From the NCBI GenBank assembly GCA_013696915.1, contig JACCXR010000238.1:1-11370 (forward strand): a stretch of DNA of 11,370 nt, given 5' to 3'. This DNA is from Euzebyaceae bacterium. Its GTDB lineage: Bacteria; Actinomycetota; Nitriliruptoria; Euzebyales; Egibacteraceae. How positions within the stretch are numbered: position 1 is the first letter of the stretch; every line of letters starts with the position of its first letter. This document shows, one piece after another, positions 1-7,216 of this stretch. Made by a program: the position numbers and the translations under genes. The notes beneath the pieces are model-generated. The model saw nothing but the letters and a program-made list of their open reading frames with translations, did not search any database and was not told the DNA's origin.

Positions 1-32
1 CTTGTTGATCAGATCATCGGTCCATCACAACG

Positions 33-60
33 GGGCGCTCGAGGTGAGACTCGAGAGCCC
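33..60. repeat. Inverted repeat upstream of the phosphorylase gene
   Basis: GGGC and CTCGAG (33-36, 38-43) are mirrored by CTCGAG and GCCC (50-55, 57-60). The loop is GTGAGA and there is one mismatched pair. It could be the terminator of a gene lying left of the window or an operator for the glucan operon that starts about 100 bp downstream. No T-run follows it. A second, smaller inverted repeat, TGATC-A-GATCA, lies at 6-16. The role is inferred only from position. Confidence 0.4.
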
Positions 61-159
61 GCGCCAACATGTCGACCCCGGCGCATCTGACCTAGACTCC
101 CTCGCCCGACCCGCACGCCACGACCCGTGGCCCGCCGCACCCAGGGGGAGACCCGTCCC

Positions 160-2745
160 GTGATCAAGGCTCTGCGCACCTTCCGGGTCCGCCCGTCGCT
201 GCCGGAGGAGTTCCGGCCGCTGTCGGAGCTGGCGCTCAACCTCCGCTGGGCGTGGCACGCGCCGACGCAGGAGCTGTTCCGCTGGGCCGACCCGGACACC
301 TGGGAGGAGGTCGGCGGCAACCCCGTCGCCCTGCTCGGACGGCTGTCGCCGGCGCGCCTTGCGGCGCTGACCGAGGACGCCGCGTTCCTGAACTCCGTGG
401 CAGAGGTCCATGCCGACCTCCAGCGGTACATGACCGGTCGGCGCTGGGCGCAGCAGCAGAAGCCGAGGCCGCCGCGCGTGGCGTACTTCTCGCCCGAGTT
501 CGGGCTCACCCACGTCATGCAGGTGTACTCCGGCGGTCTCGGCGTGCTTGCGGGCGACCACCTCAAGGCGGCGAGCGATCTGGGGCTGCACCTCACCGGG
601 GTGGGTCTGCTCTACCGACACGGCTACTTCCGGCAGTACCTCGACGCGGACGGCTGGCAGCAGGAGCGCTACCCCGACCTCAACCCGTACGGCCTGCCCC
701 TGCAGCGGCTCGAGGTCGACGGCGCTCCTGTCGTCGTCGAGGTCCAGCTGGCCGGCCACGAGGTCGGCTGCCAGATCTGGCGGGCCCAGGTCGGCCGCAT
801 CCCCCTCCTCCTGCTCGACACCGACCTGCCGCAGAACGCGCCCGAGGACCGCACCGTCACCGACAAGCTCTACGGCGGCGACGTCGAGCACCGCCTGCGG
901 CAGGAGATCGTCCTCGGCATCGGCGGCATGCGAGCCCTGGACCTCGCCAGAAGCCGCAAGGCCGTCGGAGAGCCTCCGGAGGTGTTCCACTCCAACGAGG
1001 GCCATGCGGGGTTCCTGCAGCTCGAGCGCATCCGCCGGCTCGTCGTCCACGAGGGCCTGGAGTTCGACGAGGCCGTCGAGACCGCCCGCGCGGCCGTGCT
1101 GTTCACGACCCACACGCCCGTCCCGGCGGGCATCGACGTGTTCCCCCGCCATCTCATGGACCGCTACTTCGGGCACTTCGCGCGGGAGTGCGGCATCAGC
1201 ATGGACCGGCTGATGGCGGTCGGCCAGCTCGATGGCGCCGACCGTGGCGGCCAGTTCAACATGGCGATCATGGGCCTGCGGCTGTCCGCGTGCGCGAACG
1301 GGGTCTCCCAGCTCCACGGCAGCGTGTCGCGCCGCATGTTCGCTGGCCTGTGGCCGGGCATCGGCGAATCCGAGGTCCCGATCACCTCGGTGACGAACGG
1401 CGTCCACGCCGCCACGTGGGTCGGTCCCGAGATGACCGCGGTCTACGACCGCCATCTCGCGCCGGGCTGGGCGCACAGCCCGTCGGCGTGGGGCCGGGCC
1501 GAGGAGATCGGCGACGACGTCCTGTGGCGCGCCCGCGGCCGCGCCCGCGAGCGCATGGTCCAGCGCATCAGGGGCTGGGTGTTCGCCCAGCGGGAACGGC
1601 GCGGCGAGTCCCCCGCGTCGCTGGCGTGGACCGAGGAGGTCTTCGACCCCGACGCGCTGACCATCGGGTTCGCGCGCCGGTTCGCCGAGTACAAGCGCGG
1701 CACGCTCCTGCTGCGTCAGCCCGAGCGCCTCGCGGCCCTGTTGACCTCGACGGACCGGCCGATCCAGTTCGTCTTCGCCGGCAAGGCCCATCCCCGTGAC
1801 GACGTCGGCAAGGGCATCATCCGCGAGCTCATCCACTACTCCGGCGACCCGCAGCTGCGGACCCGGCTGGTGTTCGTGGAGGACTACGACATGGACCTCG
1901 CCCGGGTCCTCTACCAGGGCGTCGACGTGTGGCTGAACAACCCCCGGCGGCCCTACGAGGCGTGCGGGACGTCGGGGGAGAAGGCGGTGCTCAACGGGGC
2001 GCTGCACTGCTCGACGCTCGACGGCTGGTGGGACGAGATGTACGACGGCGAGAACGGCTTCGTCATCGGCAGCGCGGACGACCACGTCGACACCGGCCAG
2101 CAGGATGCCGCTGACGCCCAGTCGCTGTTCGACCTGCTCGAGCGCACGCTGATCCCGATGTTCTACGACCGTGCCGAGGGTCCGCTCCCGCGCCGCTGGC
2201 TCGGTCGCGTCCGGCGCTCGCTCGGCACGCTCGGGCCGCGGGTTCTCGCCACCCGGATGGTCATCGAGTACGCCGAGGGCCTGTACATCCCGATCGCCGA
2301 GCGCGCACGCCGGCTGACCGAGGACGGCAACCGGCGCGCCCGCGAACTCGCGATCTGGCGGGCCCACGTCGCACAGTGCTGGGAGGGCGTCGCCGTCGTC
2401 GAGGTCGAGGGTGACGAGGGCGTCGCCGAGATCGGCGAGCGCCGCGACCTCGCCGTCAAGGTTGTGCTCGGCAAGCTCACGCCGGACGACGTGCGCGTGG
2501 AACTCCTCCACGGGCTGGTGCGGGCGGACGGACTGATGCAGGACCCGAACAGCACGCCGCTGTCCCGCGACGCCGAGCAGGACGGCGTGCACGTCTACCG
2601 CGGCAGCTTCGACCTGGCCGCCTCCGGGGAGCACGGCGTGGCCGTGCGGATCGTCCCCGCGAACGACGACTTACTGTCGTGGGCGGACACGGGCCTGGTC
2701 TCCTGGGCCCAGGACGACACCATGGTCGGCGAGGTGCGCCGGTGA
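160..2745 (+). CDS. glgP: Alpha-glucan (glycogen/maltodextrin) phosphorylase, GT35 family
   Basis: This cytosolic PLP enzyme removes terminal alpha-1,4-linked glucose from glycogen or maltodextrin with phosphate, giving glucose-1-phosphate. The product is 861 aa and of the shorter type with a DUF3417-like N-terminal region: an Arg/Pro-rich start followed by LALNLRWAWH, a hallmark of this branch. Visible GT35 motifs, in order, are YFSPEFGLT, YSGGLGVLAGDH, HSNEGHAGF, THTPVPAGID, NGVHAATW, FARRFAEYKRG, FAGKAHPRDD and VFVEDYDMDLAR. The PLP loop is EACGTSGEKAVLNGAL, with K608 as the Schiff-base lysine. The loop reads GTSGEK rather than the GTGNMK of longer phosphorylases, as in other members of this branch. 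The GTG at 160 was chosen because AGGGGGAG (143-150) lies 9 nt before it and the protein then begins close to the conserved region. An in-frame GTG at 127 would add 11 residues but has no clear Shine-Dalgarno. The stop overlaps the start of the GH13 gene by 4 bp, so the two are probably one operon. Confidence 0.93.
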   Translation: MIKALRTFRVRPSLPEEFRPLSELALNLRWAWHAPTQELFRWADPDTWEEVGGNPVALLGRLSPARLAALTEDAAFLNSVAEVHADLQRYMTGRRWAQQQKPRPPRVAYFSPEFGLTHVMQVYSGGLGVLAGDHLKAASDLGLHLTGVGLLYRHGYFRQYLDADGWQQERYPDLNPYGLPLQRLEVDGAPVVVEVQLAGHEVGCQIWRAQVGRIPLLLLDTDLPQNAPEDRTVTDKLYGGDVEHRLRQEIVLGIGGMRALDLARSRKAVGEPPEVFHSNEGHAGFLQLERIRRLVVHEGLEFDEAVETARAAVLFTTHTPVPAGIDVFPRHLMDRYFGHFARECGISMDRLMAVGQLDGADRGGQFNMAIMGLRLSACANGVSQLHGSVSRRMFAGLWPGIGESEVPITSVTNGVHAATWVGPEMTAVYDRHLAPGWAHSPSAWGRAEEIGDDVLWRARGRARERMVQRIRGWVFAQRERRGESPASLAWTEEVFDPDALTIGFARRFAEYKRGTLLLRQPERLAALLTSTDRPIQFVFAGKAHPRDDVGKGIIRELIHYSGDPQLRTRLVFVEDYDMDLARVLYQGVDVWLNNPRRPYEACGTSGEKAVLNGALHCSTLDGWWDEMYDGENGFVIGSADDHVDTGQQDAADAQSLFDLLERTLIPMFYDRAEGPLPRRWLGRVRRSLGTLGPRVLATRMVIEYAEGLYIPIAERARRLTEDGNRRARELAIWRAHVAQCWEGVAVVEVEGDEGVAEIGERRDLAVKVVLGKLTPDDVRVELLHGLVRADGLMQDPNSTPLSRDAEQDGVHVYRGSFDLAASGEHGVAVRIVPANDDLLSWADTGLVSWAQDDTMVGEVRR

Positions 2746-4331
2746 CGTGGTGGCGCGGCGCGGTGGGCTACGAGGTCTACATCCGCTCGTTCGCCGACAG
2801 CGACGGTGACGGCGTCGGCGACCTGCGGGGGCTCCACGACCGGCTCGACCACCTCGCCTGGCTCGGCGTCGACATCGTCTGGATCACGCCGTTCTACCCC
2901 TCCCCGATGCACGATCACGGCTACGACGTGGCCGACTACAAAGGCGTCGACCCGGTGTTCGGTGCCATGGCGGACCTCGACGCCGTCGTCGAGAAGGCGC
3001 ACGGCCTCGGCCTGCGGGTCGTCGTCGACCTCGTTCCGAACCACAGCTCCTCGGAGCACCGGTGGTTCCGCGAGTCGCGGTCGTCGCGCGACAACCCGTA
3101 CCGCGACTACTACCTGTGGCGCGACCCCGCACCCGACGGGGGGCCGCCGAACAACTGGGTCAGCCACTTCGGGGGGCTCGCCTGGACGCTGGACGAGACG
3201 ACCGGGCAATACTGGTGCCACCTGTTCCTGCCCGAGCAGCCGGATCTGAACTGGGCGAACGAGGCCGTCCGGGCCCAGTTCGACGACATCCTGCGCTTCT
3301 GGTTGGACCGCGGCGTCGACGGGTTCCGCATCGACGTCGCGCACCAGCTCGTCAAGCACCCGGATCTCCCCGACAACCCGGTCGCGGACGAACCCGACGA
3401 CGTGGAGATGGGCACGACCGCCTCGATCTGGGAGACCCTCGAGCACCGCTACGACAGCGACCAGCCGGGGACCGTCGAGATCTACCGCCGGTGGCGCAAG
3501 GTCGCCGACCCCTACGACGCCCTGCTGCTCGGCGAGGTGTACCTGCTGGAGGCCGAGCACTTCGAGCGCTACGTGCGCGACGACGACGGGCTGAACCTGG
3601 CGTTCTGGTTCACCCCCCTGCACGTCGGCTGGGACGTCGACCTGCTGCGCCGGGCGCTCGTCGACGGCGCTGGCTTCCGGCGGGGCGGGGTCGCGTGGGT
3701 GTCCGGCAGCCACGACCGGCCGCGTGCGGTCTCGCGGTTCGGCGGTGGGGAGGTGGGCCGGCGGCGGGCGCTGGTCCTGTCCACGCTCCTGTTTGGCATG
3801 CCGGGCACGCCATTCCTCTACCAGGGGGAGGAGCTGGGGCTGCCCGACGGGGTCATCACGTCGGAGGAGGCGCAAGACCCCATCGCCGTTCGCACCGGGG
3901 AACTTGAGCACAGCCGGGACGTGTGCCGCACGCCGATGCCCTGGACGCCGGGCCCCGGGCTCGGGTTCACGACCGCCGCCCGGGCGTGGCTGCCGTTCGG
4001 CAACCGCGTCGAGAGCGACACCGTCGCGGTCCAGCGCGCCGACGAGTCCTCGACGATCCACCGGTACCGGCGGCTCGTCGGCCTCCGCCGCGAGACCGCC
4101 GACCTCCACACGGAGCCGGTGGAATGGCTGACGGATGAGGGACCGCTGATCGCCTACCGTCGAGGCGGCACGATCGTCGCCGCGAACTGCGGAGCACAGG
4201 CGGTTGCGCTGGAGCTGCCCGAGGGGACATGGACGATCGTCTTCGACACCACGGCCGCGACGGAGTCCGCCGACGCGGGGCGGACGCTCGAACTGGCCGG
4301 CCACCAGGCGGTCGTGCTGCGTCGAGGTTGA
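2742..4331 (+). CDS. GH13-family alpha-glucosidase / oligo-1,6-glucosidase-like enzyme
   Basis: Predicted cytosolic alpha-amylase-superfamily hydrolase of 529 aa, with no signal peptide. The four GH13 regions are visible: region I DLVPNHSS; region II GFRIDVAH with the nucleophile D198; region III LLLGEVYL with the acid/base E265; and region IV GSHDRPR with H324 and D325. The start WWRGAVGYEVYIRSFADSDGDG and the stretch WITPFYPSPMHDHGYDVADY are typical of oligo-1,6-glucosidase/alpha-glucosidase subfamilies. Exact substrate (maltose, isomaltose, trehalose or sucrose) cannot be read from sequence alone. One oddity is that region IV has Ser323 where the family normally has Asn (NHD). The GTG start is fixed by the family N-terminus and by GAGG at 2731-2734, 7 nt upstream. 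It shares GTGA with the stop of the phosphorylase gene, which implies translational coupling. The context suggests it hydrolyses maltodextrins or branch stubs left by the phosphorylase. Trehalose synthase is less likely because the length and N-terminus fit a glucosidase. Confidence 0.87.
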   Translation: MTWWRGAVGYEVYIRSFADSDGDGVGDLRGLHDRLDHLAWLGVDIVWITPFYPSPMHDHGYDVADYKGVDPVFGAMADLDAVVEKAHGLGLRVVVDLVPNHSSSEHRWFRESRSSRDNPYRDYYLWRDPAPDGGPPNNWVSHFGGLAWTLDETTGQYWCHLFLPEQPDLNWANEAVRAQFDDILRFWLDRGVDGFRIDVAHQLVKHPDLPDNPVADEPDDVEMGTTASIWETLEHRYDSDQPGTVEIYRRWRKVADPYDALLLGEVYLLEAEHFERYVRDDDGLNLAFWFTPLHVGWDVDLLRRALVDGAGFRRGGVAWVSGSHDRPRAVSRFGGGEVGRRRALVLSTLLFGMPGTPFLYQGEELGLPDGVITSEEAQDPIAVRTGELEHSRDVCRTPMPWTPGPGLGFTTAARAWLPFGNRVESDTVAVQRADESSTIHRYRRLVGLRRETADLHTEPVEWLTDEGPLIAYRRGGTIVAANCGAQAVALELPEGTWTIVFDTTAATESADAGRTLELAGHQAVVLRRG

Positions 4332-4338
4332 TCCGCCG

Positions 4339-4376
4339 GGCTGCGGCGGACCTGAGCCGAGAGGTCCGCCGCAGCC
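4339..4376 (+). terminator. Hairpin terminator after the glucan operon
   Basis: A perfect 15-bp stem, GGCTGCGGCGGACCT (4339-4353) and its reverse complement (4362-4376), encloses the 8-nt loop GAGCCGAG. It starts 7 nt after the GH13 stop codon. There is no T-tract, which is common for strong hairpins in high-GC Actinomycetota. It separates the glucan operon from the NuoF-like gene on the same strand. Confidence 0.6.
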
Positions 4377-4511
4377 GGTGGAGAAGGCGGTCGCTGCGAG
4401 GGTGGTGCGACCAGCCGCACGGCACAGTAGAGGCGGTTCGTGCCCGGCCGGTGCCGGGACGGTTGCATGCGCGTGAACCTTTGCCGATTCCGCCGTCAGA
4501 GAGGTGCCCTG

Positions 4512-5855
4512 ATGCCCGAGAAAGACGTCACGGTCCTGCCGGAGGCCCCGATCCCCTCGATGGAGGACTACATCCTCGCCGGGGGAGGGCGCGGGCTGGA
4601 GCGGGCGCTCACCATGACCCCCGAGCAGGTGGTCGACGAGATCGCCCGATCCGGCCTCCGGGGCCGCGGCGGCGCCGGCTTCCCGACCGGCCGCAAGTGG
4701 GCGTCGGTCCGCGATGCCGGGCCGGACCAGCCCGTGTACCTGGTCTGCAACGGCGCCGAGGGCGAGCCGGGCACCTTCAAGGACCGGACGCTGCTGACCC
4801 GCAACCCCTACCAGCTCGTCGAGGGCGTGCTCGTCGCCCGCCACGCCATCGGCGCCCGCCGCGCCTACATCGGCGTGAAGGAGCGGTTCACCCGAGAACG
4901 TGAGCGGCTCGCCGACGCGCTCGCGGGGGCCGCCGTCGCCGGGTGGGAGGGGGTCGACGCCGTCGAGGTCGTCGCCGGCCCCGACGAGTACCTCTACGGC
5001 GAGGAGTCGGCGATGATCGAGGTGATCGAGCACAAGCTGCCGATGCCCCGGATCCTGCCGCCGTACATGCAGGGCCTGTTCGCGACCATGACCTCGCCCA
5101 ATCCCACCGCGGTCAACAACGTCGAGACGCTGTCGCACGTCGCCCGGATCCTCGCGCACGGCGCGGACGAGTTCCGCAGCGTTGGCACCGAGGAGGCGCC
5201 GGGCACGATGGTCTTCACCGTCGTCGGGGACTGCGACAACCCCGGCGTCTACGAGTTGCCGCTCGGGACGCCGATGCGGACCCTCGTCGAGGACATCGCC
5301 GGAGCCAGGGACGTCAAGGCGATCTACAGCGGGACGTCGAACGCGGTCATCCTGCCGTCACTGCTCGACCTGCCCATGGACTTCGACTCCTTCCGCGAGG
5401 CGGGCACCGGCCTGGGCAGCGGCGGGTTCATGGTCTACGGCGCGCACCGGGACATCGTGCAGGTCGTCTCGATGCTCGCGCGGTTCCTCGCGATCGAGTC
5501 CTGCGGCCAATGCCTGGCCTGCAAGCTCGGGACCGGCGTGATCTTCGAGCGTCTGGACCGGCTCGTCGCCGGGGAGGGCACCGCGACCGACGTCGAGGAG
5601 ATCCGCAAGCGCTGCGTCACCGTGACCGACGGCAACCGCTGCTACCTGCCGGTCGGCGCGGCGCTGACGGTCGCGAGCACGCTCGACGCATTCGGCGACG
5701 ACTTCGCCGCGCGCATCGGCAACCCCAGCGACCCGGCCGTCGCCGTCGGCGTCCCGAAGATCCACGACATCGACCCCGACACCGGCACGGTGCTCTACGA
5801 CGAGGACTACGACCGCAAGCGCGCCGACTGGTCCTACGCCCCCGCCGACGGCTGA
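4512..5855 (+). CDS. NuoF-like NADH-binding flavin/iron-sulfur subunit (orphan)
   Basis: The product is 447 aa and belongs to the family of the 51-kDa (NuoF) subunit of complex I and the beta subunits of NAD-dependent formate dehydrogenases and hydrogenases. These take electrons from, or give them to, NAD(H) through FMN and a [4Fe-4S] cluster. Seen: the glycine-rich nucleotide/FMN motif GLRGRGGAGFPTGRKW (residues 48-63); CNGAEGEPGTFKDR, corresponding to the usual CNADE(x)EPGT; EYLYGEESAMIEVIE; and a PPYMQGLFATMTSPNPTAVNNVET segment shorter than, but like, the family consensus. A SLBB-type region follows. The cluster ligands are C331, C334 and C337 in CGQCLAC, with C377 about 40 residues later. 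The ATG is supported by AGAGAGGT at 4498-4505, 6 nt upstream. No NuoE, NuoG, hydrogenase or dehydrogenase partner lies within the window. In the NADH motif the Asp of ADE is Ala, while the following Glu is kept. The physiological partner is unknown. The gene converges on the HEPN-MNT pair with a 31-bp gap. Confidence 0.85.
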   Translation: MPEKDVTVLPEAPIPSMEDYILAGGGRGLERALTMTPEQVVDEIARSGLRGRGGAGFPTGRKWASVRDAGPDQPVYLVCNGAEGEPGTFKDRTLLTRNPYQLVEGVLVARHAIGARRAYIGVKERFTRERERLADALAGAAVAGWEGVDAVEVVAGPDEYLYGEESAMIEVIEHKLPMPRILPPYMQGLFATMTSPNPTAVNNVETLSHVARILAHGADEFRSVGTEEAPGTMVFTVVGDCDNPGVYELPLGTPMRTLVEDIAGARDVKAIYSGTSNAVILPSLLDLPMDFDSFREAGTGLGSGGFMVYGAHRDIVQVVSMLARFLAIESCGQCLACKLGTGVIFERLDRLVAGEGTATDVEEIRKRCVTVTDGNRCYLPVGAALTVASTLDAFGDDFAARIGNPSDPAVAVGVPKIHDIDPDTGTVLYDEDYDRKRADWSYAPADG

Positions 5856-5886
5856 CCCCGAGGCCACCGCCTGACCGGTCGGCGCG

Positions 5887-6261
5887 CTACGTCCCGTCGG
5901 TGCGCTCCGTGGGCAGCGCGCCGAACACGACCACGCCCACCGCGTCGGCCTCGCGCGCGATCGGATCCCGTCGCCTCCGGCGCTGCGCCAGCTCCGCCGG
6001 CGTCCAGCCCACGGGCTGCAGCCCGGGAGGGGCGCCGTCGTGCAGCAGCGCCAGGCGCTCCCGGCCGCTGTCCGGCAGGTCCTCCGCGACGACGAGCACG
6101 TCGAGGTCGCTCCACTTGTTGAAGTCCCCGCGCGCGACCGAGCCGACGACGACCACGGCGTGGACGGCCCGCTGGTCGGCGAGCTTTCGCGCCCACCTCC
6201 GTGCGACGCCGATCCGCTCGGCGCGCTCCTGCCGGCGGCGCTGGATCACCGGGTGGGTCAC
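5887..6261 (-). CDS. MNT-domain nucleotidyltransferase (MntA-like, partner of HEPN)
   Basis: A 124-aa minimal nucleotidyltransferase. It carries the exact GSx10DxD signature of MNT proteins: G40-S41, then SVARGDFNKWSDLD ending at D52 and D54, on a strand-turn-helix typical of polymerase-beta-fold enzymes. The usual third acidic residue is not obvious: the expected strand reads LQPVGW, followed by the TPAEL segment common in this family. The GTG start overlaps the HEPN stop in a GTGA, and a strong GGGAGGGG Shine-Dalgarno (complement of 6268-6275) sits 6 nt away, which fixes the start. MntA proteins paired with HEPN toxins are known to inactivate them by adding nucleotides (AMP) to the toxin. 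That role is inferred here from the pairing. The gene could alternatively belong to a non-toxic nucleotidyltransferase pair of unknown function. The C-terminus is rich in Arg and Ala. Confidence 0.82.
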   Translation of the reverse strand: MTHPVIQRRRQERAERIGVARRWARKLADQRAVHAVVVVGSVARGDFNKWSDLDVLVVAEDLPDSGRERLALLHDGAPPGLQPVGWTPAELAQRRRRRDPIAREADAVGVVVFGALPTERTDGT

Positions 6262-6698
6262 GTCTCGCCCTCCCCGTCATGCTCGCCGAGCGTCTCCCAT
6301 GCCCGGTCGACCGCCGCCAGCACGAGCCGCGCGTCCTCCAGCGCCTGATCGGCGTCGGCCTTGCGGTAGTGCGCGCCGGGCTCACCGCTCGCGTGGGCGT
6401 CGGGGTACCGCGTCGCGATGTAGTGACGCGACAGCCGCGCGGCGGCGTCGCCAATCCCCGTGGACCAGGACCGGCCGATCATCGCCGCGGCCCGCCCCTC
6501 CAGCAGCGCGAGGTCGTGCCCCCACGCGTCCTCGCCGACCGCGTGGAGCAGGCCCTTCACGGCCAGCTGCGCCGCCTGCTCCGCCAGGAAGCACGCCCAC
6601 TCGTGCTGGTCGCCGGCGGCCGCGAGCACCGCCGTGGCCAACGCGCGCCCGCTCTGCGTGCGCCAGCGGTCGAACTCCTGGGCGTCCACGTCCGGCAT
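6258..6698 (-). CDS. HEPN-domain protein (putative toxin of a HEPN-MNT pair)
   Basis: A 146-aa, largely helical protein of the HEPN family. The segment ACFLAEQAAQLAVKGLLHAVG (residues 35-55) matches the canonical HEPN helix (A/QQAxxxxLKxLL), followed by the GHDLALLEGRA element and RHYIATRYPDAH at residues 91-102. R97-YPDA-H102 fits the R-x4-6-H motif of HEPN ribonucleases. The Tyr of the RX4HXY motif of HepT, the site that MntA modifies, is not in the equivalent place (AHASG follows). The family is known to include RNA-cleaving toxins; that activity here is inference. The ATG at 6698 gives the usual family length but has no clear Shine-Dalgarno, and the frame stays open far upstream, so the start is less certain than the gene. 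It is translated just before the MNT gene with a 4-bp overlap and lies downstream of the Lrp gene on the same strand. Confidence 0.78.
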   Translation of the reverse strand: MPDVDAQEFDRWRTQSGRALATAVLAAAGDQHEWACFLAEQAAQLAVKGLLHAVGEDAWGHDLALLEGRAAAMIGRSWSTGIGDAAARLSRHYIATRYPDAHASGEPGAHYRKADADQALEDARLVLAAVDRAWETLGEHDGEGET

Positions 6699-6712
6699 CG
6701 TGCGCCACGCTA

Positions 6713-6772
6713 CCGGTGCGCCGCGCTGCCGGTGCGCCGCGCTGGCCGGTGCGCCGCTGCCGGGCCGCGCTA
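6713..6772. repeat. Short GC-rich tandem repeat, unit CCGGTGCGCCGCGCTG
   Basis: The 16-bp unit occurs exactly twice head to tail (6713-6728, 6729-6744). After one extra G comes a third copy lacking two bases (6746-6759), then a degenerate fourth (about 6760-6772). It fills nearly the whole gap between the Lrp stop and the HEPN start. A small stem, CGCTAC/GTAGCG (6768-6773 and 6779-6784), overlaps the Lrp stop and could slow or end transcription. It may simply be polymerase slippage, or it may set the spacing and expression of the HEPN-MNT pair. Confidence 0.7.
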
Positions 6773-7192
6773 CCGCCCGTAGCGGCGGAGGATGACGAAC
6801 GTGGTCGTGCGCACGGTCTCGCGCCAGCCGTTGATGCGGTCGAGGATCGCGTCGAGGCGGGCGGCGCCCCCGGCGGCGAAGCGCACGAGCAGGTCGTACT
6901 CGCCCGCGACGGTCTCGACCTCCTCGAGCTCGGCGAACCCCTGGAGGCGGCGGACGTACACGGACACGTCCGCCGTGCGGACGACGATCCCGACGCGGGC
7001 CGCATGCGTGCCGGCCGGGTCGCCGGCCGTGACGTCGGCGTGGTAGCCGCGGATCGCCCCCTCGGCCTCCAGGCGGCGCACACGCGCCAGCGTCGCCGTT
7101 CGCGACAGCCCCACGCGCCGGCCGAGCTCCGCCATCGGCAGCCGCGCGTCGTCGGCCAGGTGCTGCAGCAGCTGCCGATCCACACCGTCCAA
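6770..7192 (-). CDS. Lrp/AsnC-family transcriptional regulator
   Basis: From the chosen TTG start the product is 140 aa, close to the family norm. It opens with the typical MDGVDRQLLQHLADDAR and has a winged helix-turn-helix (ELGRRVGLSRTATLARVRRLEAEGAIRGY, residues 22-50). A RAM effector/oligomerisation domain follows, with the AGEYDLLVR element (residues 97-104) that forms the amino-acid-binding turn. Longer starts exist, such as an ATG at 7264 and one near 7306, but the residues they add do not look like the family and they lie inside the regulatory intergenic region. A G-rich stretch just upstream of the TTG may act as a ribosome-binding site. It is divergent from lysine 6-aminotransferase, as LrpA (Rv3291c) is next to lat (Rv3290c) in Mycobacterium tuberculosis, so it probably senses lysine or a related amino acid and controls the operon. 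That is inference from gene order. Confidence 0.86.
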   Translation of the reverse strand: MDGVDRQLLQHLADDARLPMAELGRRVGLSRTATLARVRRLEAEGAIRGYHADVTAGDPAGTHAARVGIVVRTADVSVYVRRLQGFAELEEVETVAGEYDLLVRFAAGGAARLDAILDRINGWRETVRTTTFVILRRYGR

Positions 7193-7216
7193 GCAGAGCC
7201 CCCACCCGTCGATGAA

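Noticed and set aside
88..100. TAGACT (93-98) as a -10 promoter box for the phosphorylase operon
   Set aside because: It fits TANNNT, but no convincing -35 hexamer lies 16-18 bp upstream, and such matches arise by chance.
127..159. The GTG at 127 as the start of the phosphorylase gene
   Set aside because: It is in frame, but the GTG at 160 has a good AGGGGGAG at proper distance and places the start close to the family N-terminus.
25..2634. An 869-codon open frame on the minus strand across the phosphorylase gene
   Set aside because: It is a shadow of high-GC coding sequence. The plus-strand frame carries full GT35 motifs, and the minus-strand translation shows no family pattern, only low-complexity Arg/Ala/Val/Asp stretches.
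2595..5159. An 854-codon open frame on the minus strand across the GH13 and NuoF-like genes
   Set aside because: It runs across two genes and a terminator on the other strand and has no recognisable domain. Codon bias in high-GC DNA explains its length.
5856..5886. The GACCGGTC palindrome in the gap between the convergent NuoF-like and MNT genes, as a bidirectional terminator
   Set aside because: The symmetric core is only 8 bp with no loop and poor flanking pairing. It is too weak to call.
6713..6772. The tandem repeat as a CRISPR array
   Set aside because: The units are contiguous without spacers and only 16 bp long.
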